A stretch of DNA of 64,000 nt from Collinsella sp. AF23-4AC (lineage in GTDB: Bacteria; Actinomycetota; Coriobacteriia; Coriobacteriales; Coriobacteriaceae), in the NCBI RefSeq assembly GCF_003462685.1, contig NZ_QRVE01000010.1:1-64000 (forward strand). Reading direction: 5' to 3'. Both the position numbers and the translations under genes were made by a program. Below are positions 7,815 through 16,824 of this stretch, piece after piece. Position 1 is the first letter of the stretch, and every line of letters starts with the position of its first letter. The notes under the pieces are model-generated. The model ran no database searches. It was not told the DNA's origin and saw nothing but the letters and a program-made list of their open reading frames with translations.

Positions 7815-9967
7815 TACGACCCACCGCCCAGAGCGCCAACCAGCGTGGCGACATCGACGGTGAGTGGGATGGAGCCGCCGCCGGGCAGAGGAATCTCCGC
7901 AAGCGTGAACACAGTACCGCTGATGGTGCGTTCGACTTGATATTCCAACGCCTCGCAAAGCGCCTTGGGATCGGTCACGCCCAACGGAATACTTCGCAGT
8001 TTGTCTTGCGCTTGAGAGAGACCAGCAATGTCAGACCCCGGGCCCTTAATGACGTTGGCGGAATCAGTCAGCACCGGCTTTCGCAGGCGCAAGTCGCACG
8101 GTTCCAAACCCAGCGCCGCCACGGACGCCGAAACGGTATCGCCGAGCCACGATGCAATGGAGCCCAACGCGCCGCTGCCCCCTCCTAGGCCTTTAATCAT
8201 CTCGTCCATAAGTTCGTCGGCCGAACCTTGGATGTCTCCGTATCCCACAAGCAGCCGTCCCCAGACATCCATGACGCCATCGAGTACGCCGGCAACGCTA
8301 CCCGAGCGTTCCTTCAATGTCGAGAAAAATCGCGAAAGCACGTTGTTTTGCGCCGTCGCCTCATCGGGCGCCAGTACCGCGGCAGAGATGGCACCGCGAC
8401 TGCCAAGCTCAACCGCCGTGTTAAACGAAGAGTTAAGTTGATCGGGGCTGGTAATATCACCCGAAACTGCAAAGGCGACTACGCCGTTGCGGCCAGGTGG
8501 GGCGATACGCGGACGCTCACCGGAAAGTTCTTTGATGGCGGTATCGAACGCATTGCCCGCACGGTCGGCTTCGTCCTCGGTCTGACGCTCGAGCTCGAGC
8601 TCCTTGTTGCGACAGTCGACGTAGTCCTCCAGGGCGTCTTTAAACTTGTCAAAGTGATACTCGAAGCCGTTTTCGATAGAGGTTGAAGGCGCCGCAACAG
8701 CACCAAGCGACAAAACGCCAAAATGGCATTTGCTGCATTTATCCTGTCCATCGTAATCGGCAACCGAAGCAAATCCGCTCGGCGTCCCTTTCTTATAGTT
8801 AGGGCAGGTCGTCCCGTAATGCAGATACGCCTTGTCATCGTTCACGCTCGTCGGCCACACCGCATCGGTATAGAGTTCCGTCGCCCGAACCTCATCAGAG
8901 TTGCGCGGCAGCAGCGGAATATAGGAGGAAACCCTGTCTCCGTTCTCGGTTATATGTGCCCGATCGACCTCCGCGCTCGCATAGGTATAAAACGCCTTAC
9001 GCGCCGCAGACTCTGCCTTCATCTCGACACTCGAGCCGTGGGGCTTCTCATTTGTCAGACGCCAATGGTAGTAGTCCTTCGCGCGATCAAGGGCAACTTG
9101 GGGCTCCCACGTAACGCTCGATGAGTAATGCGGATTTTGAACACCGGAGAGATCCGTTAGGCTTTTCGCACGCTCCCACATGCAAGAACAGCTGCCGACC
9201 GAGCCCTTGTCAGACCCACCACAATCCGCCAGCCAAGCACGCTCTTTAGCCTTCGCCGTGTCCTCAGAAGCCTTCCGCAGTTCCTCGGCCGCACACTCTA
9301 AATCATCTGATGTGTCTTTAATGGTATCGGTCGAGATCTCTGATCCTTTGAGCGCAGCGAAGTCAGACTCGGATGTCCTGGGCACGGCAAGCGCCGTACC
9401 GGTATAGGTCACACTATCGGTATCCTGCGCCGACACCGCCTGCGTGGCACGCGCGGCGATCAGATACGGCAGAGCCGTCTCGATTTTCTGTAAGCCTTCC
9501 GATGCGCTTTTGGCAAACTTGTTGCGCGTTTTAATGATCTCAATCCCGGTGTCGACCATATTGCCGGCAACCGGCTCGGCACCCGGGATGAGGATGGCGA
9601 CCAGGCCCGTCCCGATCGTGGCAAACCCCGCCAGCCCCAGACTCAAGATGCTCGCATCAACCACCGTGGCAGCCGTGTGATAGGACGACACTACGTTGGC
9701 ACCCGCCAGCGCGCCGCTATCAGCCGCCACCTGGGTATCCCCGGCACGCGACATGCTCCATATCGCCGCGGTCGACGAAAACAACAATGTGAGCACCACT
9801 AGGATGACCACGGCAGAAGAAAGCGTGGTATAGGCGCCGTCTTCGATAAACAGATCGACACCGGCTCGACCCATAAAGCCGCCTCGCTTGCGATGGCAGC
9901 TCGGACGGCGCGTCAAAACGCGTCTAGACCAGAAACGCTTAATCCCATGTAGCAATCCACGAATCAT
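7814..9967 (-). CDS. TadG-like large pilus-associated protein
   Basis: This 717-residue protein has one N-terminal membrane anchor (TTLSSAVVILVVLTLLFSS) followed by WSMSRAGDTQVAADSGALAG, a pattern seen in TadG/Flp-locus proteins (AADSGALAGA). The large external part has a cysteine-rich middle: ADCGGSD...GSCSCMW, then CPNY...DKCSKCHFG. The start ATG 9967 has a GGAGGGAG site and overlaps the upstream gene by 29 bases. ATG 9874 is an alternative closer to the membrane segment. It is probably a surface or tip component; TadG roles are not well defined. Confidence 0.75.
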   Translation of the reverse strand: MIRGLLHGIKRFWSRRVLTRRPSCHRKRGGFMGRAGVDLFIEDGAYTTLSSAVVILVVLTLLFSSTAAIWSMSRAGDTQVAADSGALAGANVVSSYHTAATVVDASILSLGLAGFATIGTGLVAILIPGAEPVAGNMVDTGIEIIKTRNKFAKSASEGLQKIETALPYLIAARATQAVSAQDTDSVTYTGTALAVPRTSESDFAALKGSEISTDTIKDTSDDLECAAEELRKASEDTAKAKERAWLADCGGSDKGSVGSCSCMWERAKSLTDLSGVQNPHYSSSVTWEPQVALDRAKDYYHWRLTNEKPHGSSVEMKAESAARKAFYTYASAEVDRAHITENGDRVSSYIPLLPRNSDEVRATELYTDAVWPTSVNDDKAYLHYGTTCPNYKKGTPSGFASVADYDGQDKCSKCHFGVLSLGAVAAPSTSIENGFEYHFDKFKDALEDYVDCRNKELELERQTEDEADRAGNAFDTAIKELSGERPRIAPPGRNGVVAFAVSGDITSPDQLNSSFNTAVELGSRGAISAAVLAPDEATAQNNVLSRFFSTLKERSGSVAGVLDGVMDVWGRLLVGYGDIQGSADELMDEMIKGLGGGSGALGSIASWLGDTVSASVAALGLEPCDLRLRKPVLTDSANVIKGPGSDIAGLSQAQDKLRSIPLGVTDPKALCEALEYQVERTISGTVFTLAEIPLPGGGSIPLTVDVATLVGALGGGS

Positions 9968-10475
9968 AATCTCCCTCCAGCCATTCGGGACGCGATTGAT
10001 ACGAGACATCGACCTTGAGCTCAACGTAGCCGCCTTCGGCGGTACCACCCATAGCCTGCGCAAACGCACCGATCACGGGCAACGGCTTGACCTCGCCGGA
10101 AACGGACACGGACGAGACGCCACCCGCACCGGCCCGGCCAAGCTCGATATCCCACGACAACGGCCCGCCGGCATGAAAGATCGAAACGTTGGGCACTGCG
10201 GCTAGTCGGCGGCGGGTGAACTCCTTAAGATCGTCGTCCTCCGCCGTCGTCGTGGTCATGAGCCGCGCGGTCTCGGCGGCGGCAGACTCCATGACCGCGC
10301 GCGTATAGAGCAGGCACACCGGTTGCAGCGCGAGAAGGATGAGTGTCAGAAACGTCGGCAGCAAAAAAGCGGCCTCGACCGTAGACTGCGCCCGGTCCTC
10401 GCGCGCGGCATCAATACAACGCGATGTCCTTAGCGGCCGCAGCGGCGTCGATAACCGACGTCGAGGCAACGCCAT
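9939..10475 (-). CDS. tadE: TadE-like pseudopilin
   Basis: The frame encodes EDRAQSTVEAAFLLPTFLTLILLALQPVCLLYTRAVMESAAAETARL, a classic TadE N-terminal prepilin-like helix, followed by an external domain ending at 9939. The start is uncertain. ATG 10475 gives 178 residues and a basic leader but overlaps the preceding pilin-like gene by 65 bases with a weak ribosome site. Any downstream start would need a rare codon at the TGA of the upstream gene. It is inside the pilus operon. Confidence 0.75.
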   Translation of the reverse strand: MALPRRRLSTPLRPLRTSRCIDAAREDRAQSTVEAAFLLPTFLTLILLALQPVCLLYTRAVMESAAAETARLMTTTTAEDDDLKEFTRRRLAAVPNVSIFHAGGPLSWDIELGRAGAGGVSSVSVSGEVKPLPVIGAFAQAMGGTAEGGYVELKVDVSYQSRPEWLEGDYDSWIATWD

Positions 10476-10629
10476 GGGATGCCGCCCGCTCAACCAGCGC
10501 CGCCAAGCGCCCATCGGTGCCGGCACGCCAAAGTCCCGCGATCGCCAGCACGATCGATAACAGCGCCACCGTGACGATGGCGTATTCGACCGTCGCCTGG
10601 GCAGATTCCTCACGCAGGACATCATGCAT
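10411..10629 (-). CDS. second Flp/TadE-type prepilin-like protein
   Basis: This 72-residue protein, MHDVLREESAQATVEYAIVT then ALLSIVLAIAGLW, has the same EESAQ(A/G)T(V/T)EYAI processing-site pattern as the major pilin at 11158-11391 but a different, longer tail (WRAGTDGRLAALVERAASHG...). Cleavage by a type IV-like prepilin peptidase would leave TVEYAI. It starts one base after the preceding stop, with an AGGAGGG site. It is probably a minor pilin. Confidence 0.75.
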   Translation of the reverse strand: MHDVLREESAQATVEYAIVTVALLSIVLAIAGLWRAGTDGRLAALVERAASHGVASTSVIDAAAAAKDIALY

Positions 10630-10630
10630 T

Positions 10631-11194
10631 TCACGATCCCTCCTTTGAGTCCGTTGCCTGCGGGCTCAGGCGCACGGCGCGCAGACGACACGAAGCATCG
10701 CCAGCATCCGCGGCAATTGTCACCATATCGACCCAGCCGCGTCCGTCGCGCACGATGGCGCCCCACACGTTTCCCTTGATGTCGAGATAGCCGCTCAGAG
10801 CAAGTTGCGCCGTGGGTACCTCGCGATAGGCACGCAGCATATCCGCCGCCGCTTCGGTCATCGGTCGGTCCTCGGACCATGCAAGCCGGACCGCAATCGC
10901 GTTGCCCTCAGGCGAATCCGTCGCAGTGCCAGACCGCTTGTCGAGCGTCCGCAGAAAGGTTTGCGCCGTGACAGCGGCATCCGAATCGTCCGCATCTCGC
11001 ATCTCATCTTTTTGAGACGCCACCGCCGAATCTGAGCCCAAATCGGAGGCGGTCCCAGGACGCTGCTGCCGCGCGGCGTTAAGCCCCCAAAGCACCGCCG
11101 CTATCGCCACGGTCAGGCAAGCAAACACCAGCAGCACCCCGATGGGGCGCTCGCCCTCTACAGGCTGTTGATGCCCTCGCTGATAGCGTTCCAT
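10631..11194 (-). CDS. membrane-anchored protein of the Tad operon, unknown
   Basis: This 187-residue product has one membrane segment (PIGVLLVFACLTVAIAAVLWGLNAA, about 17-41), an acidic serine/aspartate-rich linker and a compact external domain. I do not recognise a family. It sits between the major Flp pilin and a second prepilin and is read on the same strand, with a start overlapping the pilin gene by 37 bases and no clear ribosome site. A role as a pilus assembly accessory is inferred from position only. Confidence 0.6.
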   Translation of the reverse strand: MERYQRGHQQPVEGERPIGVLLVFACLTVAIAAVLWGLNAARQQRPGTASDLGSDSAVASQKDEMRDADDSDAAVTAQTFLRTLDKRSGTATDSPEGNAIAVRLAWSEDRPMTEAAADMLRAYREVPTAQLALSGYLDIKGNVWGAIVRDGRGWVDMVTIAADAGDASCRLRAVRLSPQATDSKEGS

Positions 11195-11391
11195 AGATCT
11201 TGGACCTTGCCCTTAAATGCGACGATGGCGATAATCGCGATCACCACGAGCACGCCGACCAAGATGGCATACTCGGTGGTACCCTGTGCACTCTCCTCCT
11301 GCAATAGTTCCTTGGCGCGCTGACGAACATGTGCCGCCCGGCAAAACGCCCAGCCCTGGACCTTGCCAGCAGCGTCAGTCATCGTGTTCAT
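11158..11391 (-). CDS. flp: Flp-family major pilin
   Basis: This 77-residue prepilin has a hydrophilic leader ending QEESAQG, then TTEYAILVGVLVVIAIIAIVAF and a short tail KGKVQDLWNAISEGINSL. The G|TTEY junction and the hydrophobic helix define Flp/TadA-type pilins, which polymerise into thin adhesive pili. The leader of about 36 residues is longer than in most Flp pilins. GGGAGG precedes ATG. Confidence 0.92.
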   Translation of the reverse strand: MNTMTDAAGKVQGWAFCRAAHVRQRAKELLQEESAQGTTEYAILVGVLVVIAIIAIVAFKGKVQDLWNAISEGINSL

Positions 11392-11401
11392 GTATTCCTC
11401 C

Positions 11402-12043
11402 CTACATCATCCCGCCTGCTCCCAGCAGCGGGCCCAATATGGACAGAAGCAACGCCGGCAAGATGAGCGTGCCGGTGGGAATCAGCAGCTTGACGGGCGC
11501 ACGCTCGATCTCGCGCTCGACCGCGGCGCGATGAGCCGCACGGATCTCGCGACTTTGAGCGGCCAGCGTCTCGGCAAGTGGGGCACCCAGGGCGAGCGCC
11601 TGCCCCACCGTGATGGCAAAGGTCTCGAGCGCTCGCACGTCCAGGTCGCGCGCGGCGGCCAACAACTCGTCCTCACGCGTGCCCACGCCCACCTGCCACG
11701 CCATGCAGGCGCGCTCAAGGCGAAGAGCCAGCACTGACCGGCGGTTGGCGCAGAAAATCTCAAGCGCCGCATCAAACGAAAGACCGGCCGAAAGACCCAA
11801 GCGCACAACATCGATCATCTCGGACACTTCGCCGAGCGACACTCGCGCCGGGCCGCCCGCTCCAACCGCGCCCTTCACTCGCGCGGTCAGAGCATCGACC
11901 ACCGAGCGACCCGCGGCAGCGACCAGCACCGCCTCGCGCTTGCAGGCCCCTGCGATCTTGCGTGCATCCGCCCGATCCAAACCCGTCGCGACAAATACGC
12001 TCAGGGCGCACAGGCAAGCCGCAACTGCAACCGGGGCGCTCAT
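11402..12043 (-). CDS. tadC: pilus inner-membrane platform protein TadC
   Basis: The start ATG 12043 overlaps the tadB stop (ATGA). The 213-residue product carries a type II secretion F domain (EVSEMIDVVRLGLSAGLSFDAALE...ALALGAPLAETLAAQSREIRAAHR) and a C-terminal membrane pair (VKLLIPTGTLILPALLLSILGPLL). TadB and TadC form the membrane platform that couples the ATPase TadA to pilin extraction. It is slightly shorter than usual for TadC. Confidence 0.88.
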   Translation of the reverse strand: MSAPVAVAACLCALSVFVATGLDRADARKIAGACKREAVLVAAAGRSVVDALTARVKGAVGAGGPARVSLGEVSEMIDVVRLGLSAGLSFDAALEIFCANRRSVLALRLERACMAWQVGVGTREDELLAAARDLDVRALETFAITVGQALALGAPLAETLAAQSREIRAAHRAAVEREIERAPVKLLIPTGTLILPALLLSILGPLLGAGGMM

Positions 12044-12966
12044 AGCTCCACCCGCATAATGCGCCGGATAACCACCAGGGCAACGGCGTTGAGGGCAAGA
12101 CCCAGCACCACAGTGCCCGCGCCGGCAGGCGTCGCAAGACCGCGACGAAAATCTGCCGAAAGCAGCGCCAACACCGCGCACATGCCCGCCGGCATCGCCG
12201 CGACCATATGCGCAGACATGCGAGCCTGCGACGTCTTAACATCCAGGCGGCGCTTGAGCTCAATGCGCTCCCCCACCATGCTCGACGCCTCGGACAGTAA
12301 GTCGGCAAGCGGAGCGCCGGTGCGCTGAGACACCTTAAGCGCCAAGGTCACAAGCGAAAGACCGGGGGCGTCGATACGCACGAGCAAGTCATCGAGCGCG
12401 TCGGTCGCCGAGATGCCGCAATCGATCGCCGCCGCCACCCGCAAAAACTCGGTATGCACTGGCTCTTGCGCATGAGCGCCCACAAAGCGCATGCCCTGGG
12501 CCAGCGAATGTCCCGAGGCAAGCGACATGGAAAGTGCGGTAAACGCCTCGGGCATTGCCTCTTCTGCATCGTGTTGCTCGCGCCGGCTCTCAAAGCCATC
12601 CCGAGCGGCACCAACGGCAAACGGAGCAACAAGTCCCAAGGCAAATCCGAGGGGCGATAACGACACCATCGTTAGTAAAACGCAGCAGACACCGCTCGAT
12701 AGCAGCAGAAACGCCAAACGTCCCGAAGCATCTTCGATCACGAGGCCAAGGCGATGCGCCGGAGCCAGCGATGCCCACGAACGGGCGATCTTTTTCAGCA
12801 GATCGTTTTCCACCAGCTCACGTGGCAGCTTCTCTGCCACCGTCTCGAGCGCCTGACGTGCCAGCTCCGCCGGCGGTACCTGCGGCACACGAGGTTCCGC
12901 CCCGCACGCCGTCGCGACAGAAAGCCCTGCCAAGCCCCCTACGACGAGGGGCACAGTGATCTCCAT
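12040..12966 (-). CDS. tadB: pilus inner-membrane platform protein TadB
   Basis: This 308-residue protein has an N-terminal membrane segment, a central pair of hydrophobic stretches (LAFLLLSSGVCCVLLTMVSL and FALGLVAPFAVGAA), then a type II secretion F domain (EAMPEAFTALSMSLASGHSL...RTGAPLADLLSEASSMVGERIELKRRL) and C-terminal helices. It pairs with TadC. Its start overlaps the end of tadA by 28 bases. Confidence 0.88.
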   Translation of the reverse strand: MEITVPLVVGGLAGLSVATACGAEPRVPQVPPAELARQALETVAEKLPRELVENDLLKKIARSWASLAPAHRLGLVIEDASGRLAFLLLSSGVCCVLLTMVSLSPLGFALGLVAPFAVGAARDGFESRREQHDAEEAMPEAFTALSMSLASGHSLAQGMRFVGAHAQEPVHTEFLRVAAAIDCGISATDALDDLLVRIDAPGLSLVTLALKVSQRTGAPLADLLSEASSMVGERIELKRRLDVKTSQARMSAHMVAAMPAGMCAVLALLSADFRRGLATPAGAGTVVLGLALNAVALVVIRRIMRVEL

Positions 12967-14267
12967 TCGTCCACCTCCTCTTGTGTGAGCGTCCCCGACC
13001 GCAGGCCTTCTGCGATAAACGGCGGCTCGCGGTCAAGCGTCCAGGTGCGCTCGGCGGCATCGAACGTCACATAGCGCTCGAGCTCTACGCCACCCGATGC
13101 GGCGCGTCGCACCCCCGAATACGAGGAGACGAAACGCCTGCCATCGGCGTGGCGCTCGGACATCACGATGCCGTCGAGCGCCATGGCAATCTGCTCCTCG
13201 ATGAGCTCGCTCGGCAGATCGATGCCATAACGTGCAAGCAACGTCAGACGCACCACGGTCTCCTGTTCTGAACCCGCATGAAGTGTGGTGAGCGACCCGT
13301 CGTGGCCCGTGTTCATGGCCTGCAACATGTCGCAGCACTCGGCACCGCGCACCTCGCCCACCACGATGCGGTCGGGGCGCATGCGTAGGGCATTAGTTAC
13401 CAGGTCGCGGATCGTCACCGCGCCTTCGCCCTCAATTGAAGCCTCGCGCGCCTCTAGGTGCACCACGTGCGGATGATGCGCAAACTTGAGCTCGGCAGAG
13501 TCCTCGATCGTCACGATGCGCTCGCCGGTGGAAATCTCACATGACAACGCGTTGAGCAGGGTGGTCTTACCAGATCCCGTGCCTCCCGCAACCGCCAGGT
13601 CCTGTCGCAGCGACACCGCACACGACAGCAGCTGCGCATACCAAAGCGGCAGCGATCCCAACCCCACGAGCTCGTCCAGCGAGCAGATACGGTCCGAGAA
13701 CTTTCGGATGGTGAGAATCGGTCCGTCAATCGCCACAGGCGGAATCACCGCGTTGACGCGATAGCCCGTTTTGAGGCGGGCGTTGACGATGGGACTGCGC
13801 TCGTCGACACGGCGGCCAAGTGGCGAGATAATGCGGTCGATAAGCACACGGATCTGCTCATCATCCTCAAACGCATGCTCGATGGGGTACAAGACGCCGC
13901 CGCGTTCAAAGAAAGCCGAGCGGCAGCCGTTGATCATGATCTCGGTAACGGTGTCGTCCTCGATGAGCGGCTGCAACGGCCCCAAGCCCACCACGTCATC
14001 CAAAATCTCGTCGATGATGGTCTCGCGCTCGGGCGTCGCGAGATCGGTCGGCTCCTCAACATTGAGCGCCGCCTCCACCGCAGGACGCAATTCCGAGCGG
14101 GCAAGTGCCGGGTCGATATAGGCGCTGATACGCGCCACTTCGTCGTAACCCATGCGGTCCATCACGGCGCGCTTGGTGCGTCGTTTCACAGCGCGGCGAC
14201 GCCCCGCATCTACAGGCGCTGCCGCCGCCGCAGCGCCGGCAGCCTTAATCCTCGTTTGCAGGCTCAT
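12939..14267 (-). CDS. tadA: pilus assembly ATPase TadA/CpaF
   Basis: This 442-residue secretion ATPase powers Flp pilus assembly. The N-terminal helical domain contains [20 protein letters not shown]. Walker A is GGTGSGKTT (228-236). The Asp-box and Walker B regions follow (TIEDSAEL, then [16 protein letters not shown]), and the His-box region reads [12 protein letters not shown]. It overlaps tadZ by four bases (ATGA) upstream. Confidence 0.96.
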   Translation of the reverse strand: MSLQTRIKAAGAAAAAAPVDAGRRRAVKRRTKRAVMDRMGYDEVARISAYIDPALARSELRPAVEAALNVEEPTDLATPERETIIDEILDDVVGLGPLQPLIEDDTVTEIMINGCRSAFFERGGVLYPIEHAFEDDEQIRVLIDRIISPLGRRVDERSPIVNARLKTGYRVNAVIPPVAIDGPILTIRKFSDRICSLDELVGLGSLPLWYAQLLSCAVSLRQDLAVAGGTGSGKTTLLNALSCEISTGERIVTIEDSAELKFAHHPHVVHLEAREASIEGEGAVTIRDLVTNALRMRPDRIVVGEVRGAECCDMLQAMNTGHDGSLTTLHAGSEQETVVRLTLLARYGIDLPSELIEEQIAMALDGIVMSERHADGRRFVSSYSGVRRAASGGVELERYVTFDAAERTWTLDREPPFIAEGLRSGTLTQEEVDEWRSLCPSS

Positions 14268-15916
14268 CGCTGATCACCCTCGCGCGACCAGGGAAGGCGG
14301 ATACGCGGGCGTTCGGTGCGCGTTGCACGGTCGGCGACCATATCGCTCCAAGGGCCGACGGCGCACCCCAGTTCCACGAGCATCTCGCGCGTGGCCTCGC
14401 GCACGCTGGTCGCAAAAGCGCTGGTCTGCCCCACTGCCTCGTCAGCGCGCCCAAACGCCATGAGCGCGGCGAGATCCTGCCCGCCATCGGCGATACGAAT
14501 CTTGGAGCTCAACGCACAGGCAATCTCAAAGCGCATGGCGACGTCCTCGTCTGCCCCGCGCGCACCGAACCGGTTGAACACGGCGCTCATGCGCGTGCGC
14601 GGCACACCTACTCGACTTGCCAGTTCAATGACGCGCGACGCCGATGTCGCGGACGACACCGCCGCATCGCCAACGATCAGGCAACGGTCGCTCGCCGCCA
14701 CCGCAGCCGCCACGGCGTCGCCCCAAAAGACCGAGGTATCGATAAAGACCACGTCGGATTCGCGACGCAGGACATCAAGCAGTAGCTCCACCGGACGTGC
14801 CATGAGCTCGGCTTGCTCGGGCGCCGCGACGGGACCCCAGAGCGTAACGCCCGGCGCCACGCGCATCGATGTGGCTACGATATCCGGCTCGGTGAGCGTG
14901 CCCGCCGCCGACGGCTCGATAAGTGCCGCCATATCGCGCGGAGCATCGACGCCTAACAAGTCGTAAAGGTTTCCAAACATCAGGTCCAGGTCGAGCACGG
15001 CGGCACGCAAGCCCAACAGCGACGATGTGTGTGCCATGGTGGCAACGATCGTCGACTTGCCGCAACCGCCCGAACCCGAAATGGCGCAGATGACCGGAGC
15101 TCGATGCGGCGAAGCGGCAGCGTCTGCCGGCGGCATCGGAGGCGGCGGGGCGGGCGTCGGTGACAGCGTCCCCGTCTCCCCCGCCGCAACCACATGCTGC
15201 GTCCAAGCCGGCATGGCAGCTTGTTCGGTCTGCGAGGCAGGCTCGTTCTGTGCAATCTGCTCATGCTGCATCAGCGACAACTCGCCGCACCCGGCAAAGC
15301 CCTCAACTTCATCGAGTTCATCCGCCAGATTCACGCCGTGCACGTATCCCATATCTACAGCCGGGGAATCGCCAGCATGCTGCGCCGGCCCTCCAGCGTC
15401 ATCGTATACAAGAGGGTTCCGGGGGCGCCGACCATGCTCGGCTTCCGCTTTTCCATAATCATCAACACGCGGGCCTCTTGTAGCGCGAGGCGCCCCGGGT
15501 TCCCTATCAACAAAAGCATCGGGCTCAATCGTCATGCGCCGATCGGAATCAACCGCTCCCTCGCCCGCGCGCCCGTTACCGCATATACTGTGTGCAGCGA
15601 TGACCTCGGTCGCCCCCGCGCGAAACAGCCCCTCGATATCCGACGGATCGAGCGCTTCTATCAACACGACCACGCGACTCACGCGGCCTTCGGCCGTCAG
15701 GCGCGCAACAGTCTTGCGCACATCTTCGGTATCAAACAGAGACGCCGCGATGATGGCAGCCCCGCGGCGCGACGGAAACGCCCGCGCCATGGAAACCAGT
15801 CCGTCCAGGTCACCCACGCGAAGCACCTGTGCACCCACATCACGGCCCTCGACTTCCCGCTGCAACAGCCCGTAATCACCGCACGCGCAGCACGCAAGCC
15901 AGATCGCCTTCATCAC
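14264..15916 (-). CDS. tadZ: pilus localisation ATPase TadZ/CpaE
   Basis: This 550-residue protein has an N-terminal receiver-like domain (about 1-115), a long low-complexity linker rich in Pro, Ala and acidic residues (about 120-275), and a C-terminal MinD/ParA-type ATPase with a deviant Walker A (SGSGGCGKST, 280-289). TadZ places the pilus machine at the pole in other bacteria. The overlap with cpaB (15913-15916) is ATGA. Confidence 0.88.
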   Translation of the reverse strand: MMKAIWLACCACGDYGLLQREVEGRDVGAQVLRVGDLDGLVSMARAFPSRRGAAIIAASLFDTEDVRKTVARLTAEGRVSRVVVLIEALDPSDIEGLFRAGATEVIAAHSICGNGRAGEGAVDSDRRMTIEPDAFVDREPGAPRATRGPRVDDYGKAEAEHGRRPRNPLVYDDAGGPAQHAGDSPAVDMGYVHGVNLADELDEVEGFAGCGELSLMQHEQIAQNEPASQTEQAAMPAWTQHVVAAGETGTLSPTPAPPPPMPPADAAASPHRAPVICAISGSGGCGKSTIVATMAHTSSLLGLRAAVLDLDLMFGNLYDLLGVDAPRDMAALIEPSAAGTLTEPDIVATSMRVAPGVTLWGPVAAPEQAELMARPVELLLDVLRRESDVVFIDTSVFWGDAVAAAVAASDRCLIVGDAAVSSATSASRVIELASRVGVPRTRMSAVFNRFGARGADEDVAMRFEIACALSSKIRIADGGQDLAALMAFGRADEAVGQTSAFATSVREATREMLVELGCAVGPWSDMVADRATRTERPRIRLPWSREGDQR

Positions 15917-16572
15917 TCGTCGCCTCCGCTCTTTTTGCCGCGCGCCGTGGCGGGAATCGTCAGGCTGACCGTTCCCTTGCCCGAGGCTCCCAGCAGTTCC
16001 TTGACGTCTTCGGGGTCAGCCGCCAGCGTCACCCATTCGATCTTGCCCTCGCGCGTGGCACCGGAATCCTCACTGGTATCGATCACGTACGCGCCGCACA
16101 GCCGATCGGTTACGCCGTCTTTTTGCACATACACATCCACGTAGCTGCCCACGCCCGCAGCACCGCCGACCGAGTGCTCGGCATCGACCGCCACCGAAAC
16201 GGCGACCTTGCCCTTAGGCACCTCGAGCTTGTGGCTCTCGGCCTTGGTGTAAACATTGCAGATCACGGCGTTTTTGGGAATACGCGAAGTCGTCACGTCG
16301 CCACGCACCTGGCGCAGCTCGGTCGCCGTGTCACGCGGCAGCAGACTCGTCAGCCATTCCTGGGTTATGACATTGGTCTCATCGAGGGTCTCGCCCACAT
16401 CGATATCGCGCGCCGCGACGCATACCTCGACGCGATCGCCACCGTACTTGGCCAAGATCTCAGCCTGGACCTGTTCGGCTCGTGAGCGGATCGACGAGCC
16501 GTAAGCCATGCAGAGCAGCGCAGCGAGCACGCCCGCGACCAGACTGATGGCGATGCGCTTGCTCTTGTTCAC
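15913..16572 (-). CDS. cpaB: CpaB/RcpC-like pilus assembly protein with SAF domain
   Basis: This is the first gene of the Tad operon. GTG at 16572 is chosen because GAGGAG lies at the right spacing; ATG 16587 lies upstream of it. The 219-residue protein has one N-terminal membrane segment (IAISLVAGVLAALLCMAYG) and a SAF domain (VCVAARDIDVGETLDETNVI), then a RcpC-like beta domain. CpaB helps secretin assembly in Gram-negatives. In this monoderm a cell-wall role is more likely, by inference. Confidence 0.82.
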   Translation of the reverse strand: MNKSKRIAISLVAGVLAALLCMAYGSSIRSRAEQVQAEILAKYGGDRVEVCVAARDIDVGETLDETNVITQEWLTSLLPRDTATELRQVRGDVTTSRIPKNAVICNVYTKAESHKLEVPKGKVAVSVAVDAEHSVGGAAGVGSYVDVYVQKDGVTDRLCGAYVIDTSEDSGATREGKIEWVTLAADPEDVKELLGASGKGTVSLTIPATARGKKSGGDE

Positions 16573-16771
16573 GGCCGCTCCTCTCATGGCAGTGCCGGGC
16601 GAATGCCCATACCACCATTGTCTGGGCGGTCAGAGCGCAAAGCGGCGCAATCGCGATCTTGGTTTTCGATGTCAAACCAATCGCTGACCAAAAGCTGACC
16701 AGCCCGTCAAGCTCGTGGCAAGGTTTTGGTCGACACGTCAGCAAACTGCATGTTTCGAGGCTTTTCCGCAG
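16573..16771. promoter_or_regulatory. presumed promoter region of the Tad operon
   Basis: These 199 bases separate the cpaB start from the rsgA terminator. GACCAAAA-like boxes occur at about 16685 and, inverted, near 16724, a possible regulator site. No convincing -10/-35 pair is identified. Confidence 0.35.
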
Positions 16772-16806
16772 CAAAAAAGCCGTCTCCCGAACAGTTGGGA
16801 GACGGC
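16772..16806 (-). terminator. terminator of rsgA
   Basis: The stem GCCGTCTCCC/GGGAGACGGC (16779-16806) is followed on the minus strand by TTTTTT. It lies 18 bases after the rsgA stop. Confidence 0.9.
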
Positions 16807-16824
16807 TGTCATAGGAAAAATCAA

